Shown piece after piece: positions 12,874-24,902 of a DNA stretch of 64,000 bases. The notes beneath the pieces were generated by a model. The model did no database searches and was not told the DNA's origin. It saw only the letters and a list, made by a program, of their open reading frames with translations. The stretch lies in the NCBI GenBank assembly GCA_022393335.1, contig JAJEKB010021314.1, positions 394,260 through 458,259 on the forward strand, given 5' to 3'. Every line of letters starts with the position of its first letter. Within the stretch, counting starts at the first letter, position 1. This stretch comes from Macrotrachela quadricornifera. Lineage: Eukaryota; Rotifera; Eurotatoria; Philodinida; Philodinidae. Made by a program: the position numbers and the translations under genes.

Positions 12874-15800
12874 ATCTAAATGAATTAATTATTGAAAAAA
12901 TATATTTATTCTAAAATAAAAATGAAATATTCCTTCATTCTTTCGAAATAATCGAGTAAGGAATCTTATAAGAATTGTAATGTTTTATTAATTTTATCGA
13001 TTGATTTTATATTGAATTCACATGAAATTTTATCTTTTCTTTTTAACTTATTCAATCATAAATATGATCAAAGATAAATATAAAAATATTTATAAAGGAC
13101 ACCTGAAAGATGTTATTTTAAGAGAACTTTTTATTTTACACGAAAATACATTCTAATTTTTCTTTACAACATTCATTTGAACTAATTTTTAATTTGCCGA
13201 ATAGTTTAAACATTTCTTTCTTTTTTTTATGTAGTTTCTATTCTTCAATTTTATTTAATCGTTAATGACCATCAATCAGAGAAATAGTGACTGGTGAAAA
13301 TTTATCTCTATTCTATTTTTTATTCATACCATAATTCAATCCAATGTACATAAAAGTTTTAAGCACATGAATTTTTTTATATATAAAAATTCTTAAAATA
13401 TAAAACAAGTAATATTCGTAAATGCTTCAAATGAAAATATTGACTCTTATATATTATTTATTAATCTGTTACTCGATCTTCATCATTTTTTTTATATGCG
13501 TGGTCAGATTATGAAACTAACTTTATCTTAATCACTAAGAGGAAGTCGAGTTGCTAGCCTAATTCGATTATGTAAAATACATAAAATCGACGTTGGTTGT
13601 TTGAAAAAACAGCGATATTCATGCTAACTTAAATGCATCATCAAATGACAATACTGAAGACGGATTTCTTTTGAATTTGAGCAATTTTAGTGACAATGAT
13701 CAACAGAGGCTTCCATTAAAGTACAAAATTGTTACGAAAGATACTGAAACTGTAATAAAATATTTAAGATGATCAGTAGTCAACTATATTTGTGTTTTTA
13801 AATAAGAAAATATGATGAAAAATAGTTCAGACTAACTTAGGGCAAGATCAGGTCATTCTCACCGATTTCAACCTATAAAGAAATCTCACAATTGATATTG
13901 AGTTGAATTTTCTATACGAACTCACGGATCAGTTGTCTGATTGGAGTTATCATGAAAATAAATGCGATTTTTCAAGAAAAAAAATGAATTGAAGAATAAG
14001 AAAACAACCTTTATCAGTTTGACGTGATAGGTGCGACGGCGTGAAAATAAATGGTCTATTTCTATTTAAAAATGACTTGATGCATTTTTCGTGAATGTAA
14101 ACCATTTTTTTTGAGTTATCAATATAGATAAGGTTTATGAAATACACAAACAACGATTAGAAGTTCAGAAAATAGGTTCCTAGAGTTATTTTTAAATGGG
14201 GAGATTAAGAAGAAAAATCTTTTAAAGCTGTGGCAAATTTTTATTAAAAACTATCGATTTTTTGAAATTTTTCGTTTTTACAGGGTTTTTTCGATTTTTC
14301 ATCTACAAAAAAATTTTTTTAAATAAACTATTTATATTCGGATTTAGGGCATCTAACTGTATCAGATCGTAAAAAAAATAATTACAAAAAAAGTGCTCGA
14401 TTTTTGCATTACCAGAACCTTAAACGGGTCGAAACAGATTGTTTAGACTTTAAAAGAGACATTTCTACGACTCTTGCCGCTGAAGATTTTGTTGTTGTTT
14501 GCGTAGATCTCTTCTATTTATATTAGTTTGAAAACATTCTATGGCAAAACACTATAATTTTGCTATAGAATTCAGACATACTCATAGACTCTTAGTTATT
14601 AAGAATTTAAGTTCATATGTTGAGCTGGACGCTGTTCCTTTCTATTACTTTTTTATTTTCTCAGATTAACATAAGAAAAATCGAGTTAGTCAAGACACTT
14701 TACTACCTCTAACCAACAGCCTACGGGCATATTCAGAAAAAAATAAAATTAAATATAAAGTACTATAAAATGCAAATGTCTATTACCAATATGTTAACTT
14801 TTTAAAAATACATAGAATTCTAAAAACCTTAAATCTATTTTCATCAACTAGTTTCAATGGATACATTTTCAGTATTTCAAAAATGATTTTGCCGTTCCCA
14901 AAAGATTTTCTGCTACAATTTTTAAACTGTCAATGGTATTTCTTGTGATTATAGTCAGAATTATTTTGAGCTTTTTTTGCTTTGCAAATTTGATAAAGGT
15001 TGATATGATCGACACATTCCTTCTTGCCAATTTATTGTGAATTTATAAAATAAAAAGGTGAAGGAGAAAAAAGGAAAAAAGAAGATGACTTGTCGTCAAA
15101 ATGGATCATTTTTCAGCGTGAACAGCTATCACTTACTGGAGAAACGAGCAGAATTGCGTTTCATTTAAATAAAGAATTTTAAACGTTCATTTCGAATATG
15201 TACGAATTACTATAATTAAAGTTAACTATACTCAGATACATTGAACTACACAATAAATAACACAACTTTTGGAAGGATTTATCATCTGATAAGTAAAATG
15301 ACGCTTTAAATTTGATTTAAATTTTTGTAATATCGAAATAACCGCTCAATCATATAGACTAAAAATAGCATAAAAACTGAAGCTTTTCCTGCAGCGTTAC
15401 GTTTATCTTACTTGCAGATGAACTTTTCTTAGAAAAAATGTAATACATCAGAATCGTCATAAAAGTTAACGATAACCTACTGGTTTACTCAATGATATTC
15501 CGTGAGTAATTCATCACAATTTTAAAGTAAAGTCTTTTCGTAATGCAGTGACATTGATACTGATCAAGTATTGTTTTGAGAATATCTCAATGTGAAGGAA
15601 TCAACAGAGGCTAGTTCTTTTGCTAAAAAAAATACTATAATTAATTGTTTAGCAAATATTTGAAAGTGCGGGTTCAAAACTGATCATTAACACATACGAT
15701 TAGTCTTGTAATAGTAAAGAAAACATTGATACAAATGATTTCATAATTGAGACTTCTTGCCTACACTTTTTAAGACTAAAAAAAATAACTTAAATTATAA

Positions 15801-16025
15801 AATGCGGTACAACATGTTATTAACGTATATTTATTGATTGGCATTTGGCATGATATCATTCTTTCGAATTAAAACTGGTCTTTCGTCTTAGAATAAATTA
15901 CAATAAAAATAGGAAATTTTTTATCATATTAAAAACATGCAATATTATTATTTGATTTATTTTGAAAATGATATAAAATCGTCTGAAAAAATAAATAAAT
16001 TCATTTGACCAATTTTTCTTCATAA
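12874..16025. other. Spacer between the two secreted paralogs
   Basis: About 3.1 kb with no convincing gene. A short open stretch near 13600-13772 (+) looks weakly protein-like but ends in stops and has no recognisable domain. Otherwise AT-rich sequence with no clear repeat. Confidence 0.4.
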
Positions 16026-16355
16026 TTAGAATTTAATAATGAAGATAAACGAAAGAAACGTTGAAATTAAGATAAAACTTGCTTTTTGTTGATAAGCATG
16101 ACTAATTGGATCTGGTATACATTCTCCATTTGTTTCACCTTTAGCTCCATCAGGTGGACAATTTGTAAACTTCTCACGACATTGTGTCATGCAGCCGAAA
16201 TTAGTACATGGATTGAAAGGAAAATTGCCTTGAACTATTGGTGTACATGAATCTCCTAAACAGCATTTGCATTGACATGCCTCACCATTAATTAATTGTG
16301 CATAGCACAATATAACGAACATTGTTACAAAAATTAAACTCATGTTTCTCATCAT
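16026..16355 (-). CDS. Small secreted 10-cysteine protein, paralog B
   Basis: A single-exon frame of 109 residues, paralogous to the gene at 12532-12873. The signal peptide is about residues 1-24 (hydrophobic core LIFVTMFVILCYAQL). It has the same C-x-C-x-C-C-x4-C opening and a conserved CPP motif, and the C-terminus is a hydrophobic tail (SFILISTFLSFIFII) compatible with a GPI anchor. Outside the cysteines the two proteins differ strongly, so the duplication is old or the family evolves fast. A possible AATAAA lies downstream near 15957. Function unknown. Confidence 0.75.
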   Translation of the reverse strand: MMRNMSLIFVTMFVILCYAQLINGEACQCKCCLGDSCTPIVQGNFPFNPCTNFGCMTQCREKFTNCPPDGAKGETNGECIPDPISHAYQQKASFILISTFLSFIFIIKF

Positions 16356-17620
16356 CTCTAAGTGAAAAATAATATTTATTTAAATAAAAACAAAACAATG
16401 TATGTTTTACTTTTTGAAAGAAGTTAAATAATTCGTCTGTTTTTGATAAAATGAAAGCTTTTTAAAATAAAACATAATCAAGAAATAATAGACTGATAAA
16501 CATTATTTTTTCATATCTTTTTATATCAATGTGTACTCTTTATATCTAAACAGAAGAGTCAATTTTATTATCTTTTCTTTCAACTAGTTAGTTGATTTAT
16601 TTATTTGATTAAAGGTAAAAACTATTTTTATGTCACTGTATAATGAAAAAACCCTTAAATTAGAATTTTATTTTAATTAAAATATAGTGAACCTCAATTG
16701 GTTTTTTCCTTTTAATATTTTTCACTTTTATTCGCTATAGTTTACTCTATAGAAAGAAAGTACAGATTCGACTGCATCTTTTGATACAGAACAATCATGG
16801 ATTCCAGTCAAACATTAAAGTTTAAAAAACGCGTAATTTTGATGTTTAGAAGTAATTAACATGCATGATCATGCAGGACTCCGATATCTGCAGATAGTTG
16901 CATCTTCATTCATCTGAGTCTACCTGCAAGATAATCAGACTTCTTCGAAATATTACATGTCGATGCAAAAAAATTTTATCTCCTAGAATTAATTCTACAT
17001 TGATATGCAAAATTTGACTATTTATTGGTTTACATGTCGCAAAATGCAAGAATTTTTTTTCATCGATGTATATTTATTTCTTGTAAATATGAAATCGCTC
17101 TTTTTATAAATGCATCACATTAGATTAAAACTTATTCAATTCTGTAAAATTCTTCATAATTATTATCATTTATATATCTTTCAATTTTCATTGTATTTAT
17201 AATCAGAGTGAATGACTGAATGATGAAGAGGTTAGCCTTATATTAATGAATTATGGATTTAAGAATTTCATCTGTGAAAAAAGATCTTTATGCGCTTCAT
17301 TTTTTTGCCATTCTAATATCATCTTTCATGCAAATTCACGGGTTTCTAAAAAAACACTTGTATGTTCCATACATTATATAAGAATATATATGCATAATAA
17401 GATGTGCAGTATTTTTTTGATTACAGCTGCATATTAATAAAGACATTTGTGTTATTCTTGTTTTATATTTTGGTAATTGTCTTATTCATTGAACATATAA
17501 AAATATTTCCTTTATATATTAATCATAAAATTTGTCGAGTTGATGAAAAGTTTATTTAAAAAAAATAAAAATTGAAAAATCTTTATTAAGTCATAAAAAA
17601 ATCGGTCATTAATTGTTGTT
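16356..17620. other. Gene-free spacer
   Basis: AT-rich sequence upstream of paralog B and downstream of the D8C gene. Nothing recognised beyond presumed regulatory and 3' untranslated sequence. Confidence 0.4.
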
Positions 17621-19595
17621 TTATATTGTACAAAATCGAGCATCACAAATAGGTGGTGGTGAAAGAGCGAATACATAAAAACCATTACAATTAATAACAG
17701 AAATCGATATTTTCCATTTACATGTATCTGTTCCCCAATTAAAGCAAACATCACCTGTTGTTATTCCACCAGCTACTGATGGATATGCACCAGAATACCA
17801 ACCAGGTGAAGTTGCTCCACAACGTCGAAAAGAAATTGGACAATTAGCTAATAAATTTCCAGCTCCTCCAATAAATCTAACCCAAGTAATAACAGGAAAT
17901 ACAATATCATCACAAGAACTTCCAACATTTTCATTATATGCTCGACGTGTACTATCAGTTATATTAATATAATTTGTACATTCATTTGGAAGTAATAATG
18001 GACTCATTGAAACTGTTGTAAAACTTGGACCACCTGAACAAATTGTTGTTAATGATATTGCTAAAAGAAAAAGAAAATATAAAATTTTATTTATAGATAA
18101 TAAAACTTTACTCGTTGTTGTTGTAGTTGTTGTTGTTGAAGTTGTTGCTAAAAATTTATTTTAAATTAAAAATAATCATATTCAAATTTATTTTTTATTT
18201 TCTATTTTAAAGATTAATGAAAATAATGAAGAAAAAATATCTTTTATTTAAATAGAATATACTTGTAGTTGTTGTCGATGTTGATGTTGTTGTTACTAGA
18301 AAATAATAAGTCTTGTTCTCATACTGAGATTAAAACATCAGATCAATGTTAAGAGTTTTTTCTTAATATTTTTGACGATACTGAGATATTTGAAAGAAAT
18401 ACTGGTAGTTCTCAATTCGCTGAAGTAAAAGTTAGATTTTTAATGCAATAGGCAGTTTTGATATTGGTTTACTTAAACCAGAAAGATCACCTTGATCTAC
18501 CCTAGAGATACAGAATGATATGAATCTTCGTTTTCATACTAGCTAAAATTTTTAATATTTTAACATAAGTTTGTCCATATTTATGCCACTTACGTAGTCA
18601 ACTAGTGCTATAGTTTTCCCTAACTCGAAATAACATTATAGGAAAAAGTTCTTGGTATTGACCTCATGTCTTAGCCTAACGTCCTGTTTGCGATTAAGAT
18701 TCACTAAATCTTTACTTTGGTATAGTTTTCGCTACGAGAAGAAACTTTTACCTACAATAATATAATAACTAATAATTACCTGTACTAGTAGATGTTGTTG
18801 TAGTTGTTGATGCTATTAATAATAATATAAATAATAAATAATTAATACAATTTTACAATACTTGTTGTAGTAGTTGTTGATGTTGTTGTCTGTGCTGTAA
18901 AAACGAAAAAATCAATAAGTAGAAATAAATAATAATTACTTGTAGATGGTGTTGGTAAGTTTCTAACTAAAAAAAAAGGTAAAATATGTAAAAAAAATAA
19001 ATAAATAAATAAATTTACTATATGCAATAATAGCAAAAATAAGAGCAGCAATACTAACTGCTAATGCAGTTAAAATAAAAATTGTTGCAATTATTTTAAT
19101 AAAACAGCAACTATGTTTATTAAACCATGGAAAAATTCTATATTTTTCATTTTTTTGTTGTTGTTGTTGTTGTATATCATATTGATTTGTTATTGAACCA
19201 GATGATTGAAAATGATATGTTGATAATGATGAATTATTTGAATAACGATTATTATTATTTATTGGATTTAATGGAGTAAAATCTTCACCATGAAGACGTT
19301 CAGAACGAATATAATGTTTTTTATTATTTTGTTTTATTTTATCTATTTTTTCTATAAAATGTTTTTCTTCTTTTTTATTTATATTTCGAATTGATTTAAA
19401 TGATTGAGATTGTTGTTTATTTTTAGTATGAAAATTTTCTGATGGTACATTATAAGAATAATTAATATCAATAAATGTTGGTGATAATGAATATTCTTGA
19501 TGACTTTGTCCAGATGAATGATTAGTTGAACTTTGTTTAACCCAAGATATACTTGCTGGTCGAAATTCGTTCGTAGGTGATACTGTTGACATCAT
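17621..19595 (-). CDS. Type II membrane protein: Thr-rich stalk and D8C (uromodulin-type) domain, 7 exons
   Basis: Exons are 19595-19019, 18966-18940, 18894-18862, 18812-18780, 18295-18263, 18147-18112 and 18060-17621. Every junction is phase 1 with GT...AG, giving 392 residues. Exon 1 encodes a polar cytoplasmic region with a poly-Gln run and one membrane helix (IIATIFILTALAVSIAALIF). Exons 2-6 are 27-36 nt micro-exons encoding Thr/Ser runs, an extracellular mucin-like stalk. Exon 7 holds the D8C domain known from uromodulin and liver ZP protein: CTNYINITDSTRR, WVRFIGGAGN, RRCGATSPGWYSGAYP, CFNWGTDTCKW and INCNGFYVFALSPPPIC are its signature blocks. No ZP domain follows. It likely acts as a cell-surface protein, O-glycosylated on the stalk. 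Intron 4 is 484 nt; the other introns are about 30-60 nt. Confidence 0.85.
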
Positions 19596-21118
19596 TCAAA
19601 TAATAGTATATTCAATAAAATTATATATTTTTATAATACAAAAGATGTATGTCATTATTCTTTTTTGTTTTGTTTGATATATGTTGAAATAATTTCCATA
19701 TATTATTTATTTGTGAAATTAAATCAATGAAAATATGGTCTTTTTTTATTATTTATCTATTGATTATCAATTGAATGAAAAAAATTCTTTGGTTTTTATG
19801 AGTTCTTTCTAGAGATATGTCTGATTTAAAATAATAAATAAATTTAATCATCTAATGAATTAATAGAATTAATGTGTTTGTACGAAAGTTCATTAACAAA
19901 CTTGTTGATAAAGAATATTACTGTTTTTATTTACTTTACTATTGCTATTATTAAGAATGAATGAACTTTTTTTTCTCTTCAGTTTTTAATCAATCTGTTA
20001 TTTTATTAATGAAAAATATGCTAAATAGATGAATTTGCATTATAATCAAGTATATATTTCATGCAATTTATTCATAAAATTTTATTTAAGTTAGTAGATG
20101 TACGCTAAGGACTTTTCTATAAAAACATAATTGAAATGTATCTTTGGGTATGTTTTAGTCTTTCGTATTTTTCCTACATAACAAAAGATATTTATCATGT
20201 ATTGTAGTTATAAGTACATAGTGCTTGCAATTAATACTATTTCACAAAATAAAATCTATTAGTAAATATAGATAAACATTCATCTCATGTATAAATTACT
20301 TCTCGCCTTATTTTGATTCACTAGTAGGGATTTATTAGCATTTTAGTAAGTGTATTTTACATTGGTACACAGACGTGATCATCTGCCAATAGCATGCCAT
20401 TTAATTGTGATCAATAATTCTGTTATGAAATAGTCATGATCATGATGATTTTCGTTTTAGTACCAGTCACAAGCAAGAATAAGTGAATAAATGATTGAAC
20501 ATTATCATAAATACTGTGATATGTTTGATAATAATGGTTTTTTGTTAGAGCAATTTATAAATCAAATAAAGTATACAGATAAATAAAGAGTAGTAGTGTT
20601 ATTAAATATCCTATTTTTCTTTGTAAATAAATTGTTATCGTGTGACACATCCTTTAATTTCTGTCTTTTACAAAATCAATTTCATGATCTGTCAGTATTA
20701 TTATATCACTGGATAGCCAATACTGTTCCCTAACAAATACTTAAGTATAGTCATGAAACAACAAAAAAGCCATCGCAAAAGAACTGATCAAACAAACAAC
20801 TTTTTATCCTGACTTTCAAGTTAAAGTACTATGGTTTAAATTTAAAAAAATTCAGCTACTAATTTCACTTCGATGGACGCTTTGATATTTCTTATAGAAT
20901 CGATAGAAAGTCACTTAATACATTACAGAATAAAATGTTTTTATTGATAATGATACGTCCTATGTGCCCTCACTCAATCCTCCTTGTAATTTTAAACCAG
21001 TTGTGCAGACAAATATTTATTTTCTCATCAAAATGAATAAATGTTTTTTAATCGAAGTATATATAGAGATAAAATATTTATCGTTTATTAACATCTATTG
21101 CTAGAAACAAAAATCAGA
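19596..21118. other. Intergenic region between divergent genes
   Basis: About 1.5 kb separating the minus-strand D8C gene from the plus-strand metalloprotease-like gene. It should hold both promoters. No gene or repeat recognised. Confidence 0.4.
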
Positions 21119-21565
21119 ATGTATGCAAATATCATTTTGTATATGTCAATTGCTGTTTCACTCATCAATTTGAGTGAACAAAATCTTAATAAACGTGCAC
21201 TTTTATCAGGACTTGGTGATCTTGATTTTGGCTTTCTTAAAGCTCCGACACGTCCAGCTGTTAAGGGAGGTGATAGAAATCTTTGTCATTGTAGTGGTGC
21301 TGCACCACAAGATGTTCTAACGGTTACATATCAAGGTTCTCAGAGTCACAGTTTAGTATTATGCATGTGTCCTAATGCAGTGACTGGTGCTAGTCATATG
21401 ATTGATACAATGGGAAAAGTACCTTTTCCTATTCGTCGATACAATAAAGCAATGATTTCATCAACTGCTAATAAATGCGGTGGAGCTGGATCAAGTGGAG
21501 ATGTATCATTTTATTGTACAAGTAATATGCATGTATCAGTTTTTATTCATGAATCAGCACATTCA
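21119..21565 (+). CDS. Secreted putative zinc metalloprotease, cut by assembly gap
   Basis: The first in-frame ATG is at 21119, followed by a signal peptide (MYANIILYMSIAVSLINL). The mature part starts with a possible dibasic site (NLNKRALL) and has paired cysteines (LCHCSGAA, LCMCPNA, KCGGAGSSGDVSFYC). The frame runs into the gap exactly at VFIHESAHS. HESAH fits the HExxH zinc-binding motif of gluzincin/metzincin-type proteases, preceded by hydrophobic residues as usual (established knowledge). The third zinc ligand and the rest of the domain are in the gap. The family assignment is tentative, and the protein could also be inactive or spliced differently. Confidence 0.55.
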
Positions 21566-22485
21566 NNNNNNNNNNNNNNNNNNNNNNNNNNNNNNNNNNN
21601 NNNNNNNNNNNNNNNNNNNNNNNNNNNNNNNNNNNNNNNNNNNNNNNNNNNNNNNNNNNNNNNNNNNNNNNNNNNNNNNNNNNNNNNNNNNNNNNNNNNN
21701 NNNNNNNNNNNNNNNNNNNNNNNNNNNNNNNNNNNNNNNNNNNNNNNNNNNNNNNNNNNNNNNNNNNNNNNNNNNNNNNNNNNNNNNNNNNNNNNNNNNN
21801 NNNNNNNNNNNNNNNNNNNNNNNNNNNNNNNNNNNNNNNNNNNNNNNNNNNNNNNNNNNNNNNNNNNNNNNNNNNNNNNNNNNNNNNNNNNNNNNNNNNN
21901 NNNNNNNNNNNNNNNNNNNNNNNNNNNNNNNNNNNNNNNNNNNNNNNNNNNNNNNNNNNNNNNNNNNNNNNNNNNNNNNNNNNNNNNNNNNNNNNNNNNN
22001 NNNNNNNNNNNNNNNNNNNNNNNNNNNNNNNNNNNNNNNNNNNNNNNNNNNNNNNNNNNNNNNNNNNNNNNNNNNNNNNNNNNNNNNNNNNNNNNNNNNN
22101 NNNNNNNNNNNNNNNNNNNNNNNNNNNNNNNNNNNNNNNNNNNNNNNNNNNNNNNNNNNNNNNNNNNNNNNNNNNNNNNNNNNNNNNNNNNNNNNNNNNN
22201 NNNNNNNNNNNNNNNNNNNNNNNNNNNNNNNNNNNNNNNNNNNNNNNNNNNNNNNNNNNNNNNNNNNNNNNNNNNNNNNNNNNNNNNNNNNNNNNNNNNN
22301 NNNNNNNNNNNNNNNNNNNNNNNNNNNNNNNNNNNNNNNNNNNNNNNNNNNNNNNNNNNNNNNNNNNNNNNNNNNNNNNNNNNNNNNNNNNNNNNNNNNN
22401 NNNNNNNNNNNNNNNNNNNNNNNNNNNNNNNNNNNNNNNNNNNNNNNNNNNNNNNNNNNNNNNNNNNNNNNNNNNNNNNNNNNNN
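21566..22485. other. Assembly gap (920 N)
   Basis: An unbroken run of N. It hides the 3' end of the metalloprotease-like gene. The sequence after it is low-complexity, which may be why assembly failed here. Confidence 1.
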
Positions 22486-22680
22486 TTTATTAATTTATTG
22501 ATTTTTATTAATTTATTGATTTTTATTAATTTTTATAAATTTATTAATTTTTATTAATTTATTAAATTGTTAAATTTATTAAATTTTATTAAATTATTAA
22601 ATTTTATTAAATTTTATTAATTCTATTAAATTTTATTAATTATCATCAATTTATTAATTTTTATATATTTGTTATTTATT
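22486..22680. repeat. AT-only tandem repeat (TTATTAATTTATTGATTTT-like)
   Basis: Imperfect tandem units of about 8-20 bases made almost wholly of A and T (tattaattta, ttaaattttatt). It directly follows the gap. Confidence 0.85.
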
Positions 22681-22734
22681 TTGAAAATGCTGATATTGAC
22701 TGGGCGTCTTCTGTTACAAATGCGATTTTTTTAT

Positions 22735-23010
22735 CGTAATTGCGGCATAACTGCGGAAAATGCTGAAACTGCGGCGCAGTTGCGCGTAACTGCGCCGCAG
22801 TTTTTCGCAATTACGGGTCACAGTGCGATCGCAGTTACGCAAAACTGCGTCACAACTGCGCCGCAACTGCGACGCAGTTGCGCGTAACTGCGGAAAATGC
22901 TAAAACTGCGACGCAGTTGCGCGTAACTGCGCCGCAGTTTTCCGCAATTACGGGTCACAGTGCGATCGCAGTTGCGCCGCAACTGCGCCGCAGTTTGATC
23001 GCAGTTGAAC
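22735..23010. repeat. GC-rich palindromic repeat island
   Basis: In an AT-rich setting this block is about half or more G+C and is built from the palindrome AACTGCGCCGCAGTT and variants (AACTGCGACGCAGTT, TGCGCGTAACTGCG). A segment of about 85 bases starting CTGCGGAAAATGCT at 22751 recurs at 22888 with only a few mismatches, a period of 137 bases. Each unit also contains GTGCGATCGCAGTT. The whole block can fold into several nested hairpins. Confidence 0.8.
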
Positions 23011-24902
23011 ACATGGGTGCATAAGATGCTGTCAAAAATGAGAGTGAGAGTGACATTTGTCATAAGATGTCTTCGATAATGAATGTTGAAGGTGACAATA
23101 TTCATAGATTGTCTCATAAATGACCGTGTGAATCCAATAAGTATTTAATGAGGAATGATTTCTAATCAAGAAGCTTATTAAAGCACTTGTAAGTACGACT
23201 CAGAAAATGCTTCATTAATGACTTAAACTCTATTGAATTCAATTAAGTTTATCTAGAAAAATTAAAATAAAATGAATAAATTGCTTCGAATTTTATTTAC
23301 AAGAACAAAACTATAGTTAAAAATATGTCTGCATAAGAAAAACCTAAAATTACAAATTTACAAGATCGTACAAATTCTTACAAGATACCAATCATCAGAT
23401 TTTGCAAGAATCTTATAACATCTGATATTAATAAATGGATTAAATCTTACAGTAAAATATTTGTATGATTTTGTAAGATCATAAAGTCGAACTTTTCATA
23501 ATTCATAGATCTATAATAGAAAAATCTAGCTGCAACGATATTGTGCGGAAATGGTCATATATGGTGCCGTGTTTTATCGGAATGTTGGTCGACGTTTCAC
23601 GACCGTATCTTAAGAGAGCACCCATGAATCCATCGAGAATTCGAAGCACTCATCAAACTTTTTTTTGACTTGATATTTTCATTTTGTTTAGCGTCATCGA
23701 AAATCTCGAAATTCAAATTTTTAGCGTATCTGATTGAGCTGGTGAAAAGTTAGCGAAATTTTACTGTCGAGCACTTTCAATGATATTTTTTGTATAATAT
23801 ATGAAAAGATAGAGCTTCGCAAGCTAAACAAAAGTGCCTATTTACAAACTATACTTCAATAAGCGAACTGAAAGTTACTTCTGAAATACTGTCTAAGGTA
23901 AACATTTTTTTGAATGAAAAATATGTCAATTTTTTTTAGTATATTAGCTACCATTTAGTCATTTTAAAAGTGTTCACGCTGAACTTCATATATGTTATAC
24001 AACTTTTTGTCTTCTACAAAATGGTAAGACAACTATCTTACAATGTTGGCCAACTAAACACTATTTTAAGGAAAAATTTAGCATAAATATTTTTTTTCTC
24101 ATGAATGATAAATCTTTTAATAGGTTATGAAGTATTTAGTTTATTTTCCACATCGATATGACATATTTCAATGAATGAATGATCTATACAAAATGAAAAA
24201 AGTTTTATGGTATTTATTATTGAAATAAATCATTGTATATCTAAAAAGTTGTGTAAAAGAAAAGTGAAAAGAGTGATATCTGAGGAACAAATTAATAAAT
24301 CACCATATTCATGATGCCAAATAAGCATCTATGAGAGGATTTTTTGGCAAATTCAATCTATTGATTCACTAGACTCTTAAAACAATATAAATGTTTCACA
24401 TTTTTTGTAAAATTTTCATTCGAAGGATAGTTTGGCTAAATTAATTGTTTTAGCTAAGAGATGCTACGTCAAAATCAAATCGATTTTGTCAAAACCTGTA
24501 CTTGTTCTTCTCTTGTCTACATTGTATATTCGAATATGAAAATTTTTTTTAATCAAATTTAGAGTAACAAATCTTTTATTTTAATCTATCAAGCGAAAAA
24601 CCTGAAATATAAGTTTTATTATCAATAAGCTACTTTCCATGCTGTTCCAAAAGCTGTTCCAAAACGTTTCGCCTCTTCTGTCGACAGCTTTATTCGTTTA
24701 TTATGCTTTTGATTTTTCTGTGTTGTCGAATTCTTGATGATTGTCTATTTTTATGACAATTAGAATTACTATAACCACTTGCATATTGTTAAAAACGATA
24801 ACAGGAAAAGCGAGATATGTAGACTTCCGGAAAGCAGTTGGGTATTGAAAGTCATAATCTAGTTAAAACAGGAAGAGCTATGTACACAATGAATGTTCGC
24901 AA
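23011..24902. other. Gene-free stretch
   Basis: AT-rich, with a CAAGATCTTG-type motif patch near 23360-23500. No coding exon recognised. Confidence 0.4.

Noticed and set aside
13600..13772. Weak protein-like stretch between the secreted paralogs
   Set aside because: About 50 codons between stops, without splice sites or recognisable motif.
22669..23117. Open frames on both strands over the GC-rich block
   Set aside because: They follow from the palindromic repeat, where the same sense is read on both strands; composition is AQLRRSC-type repeats.
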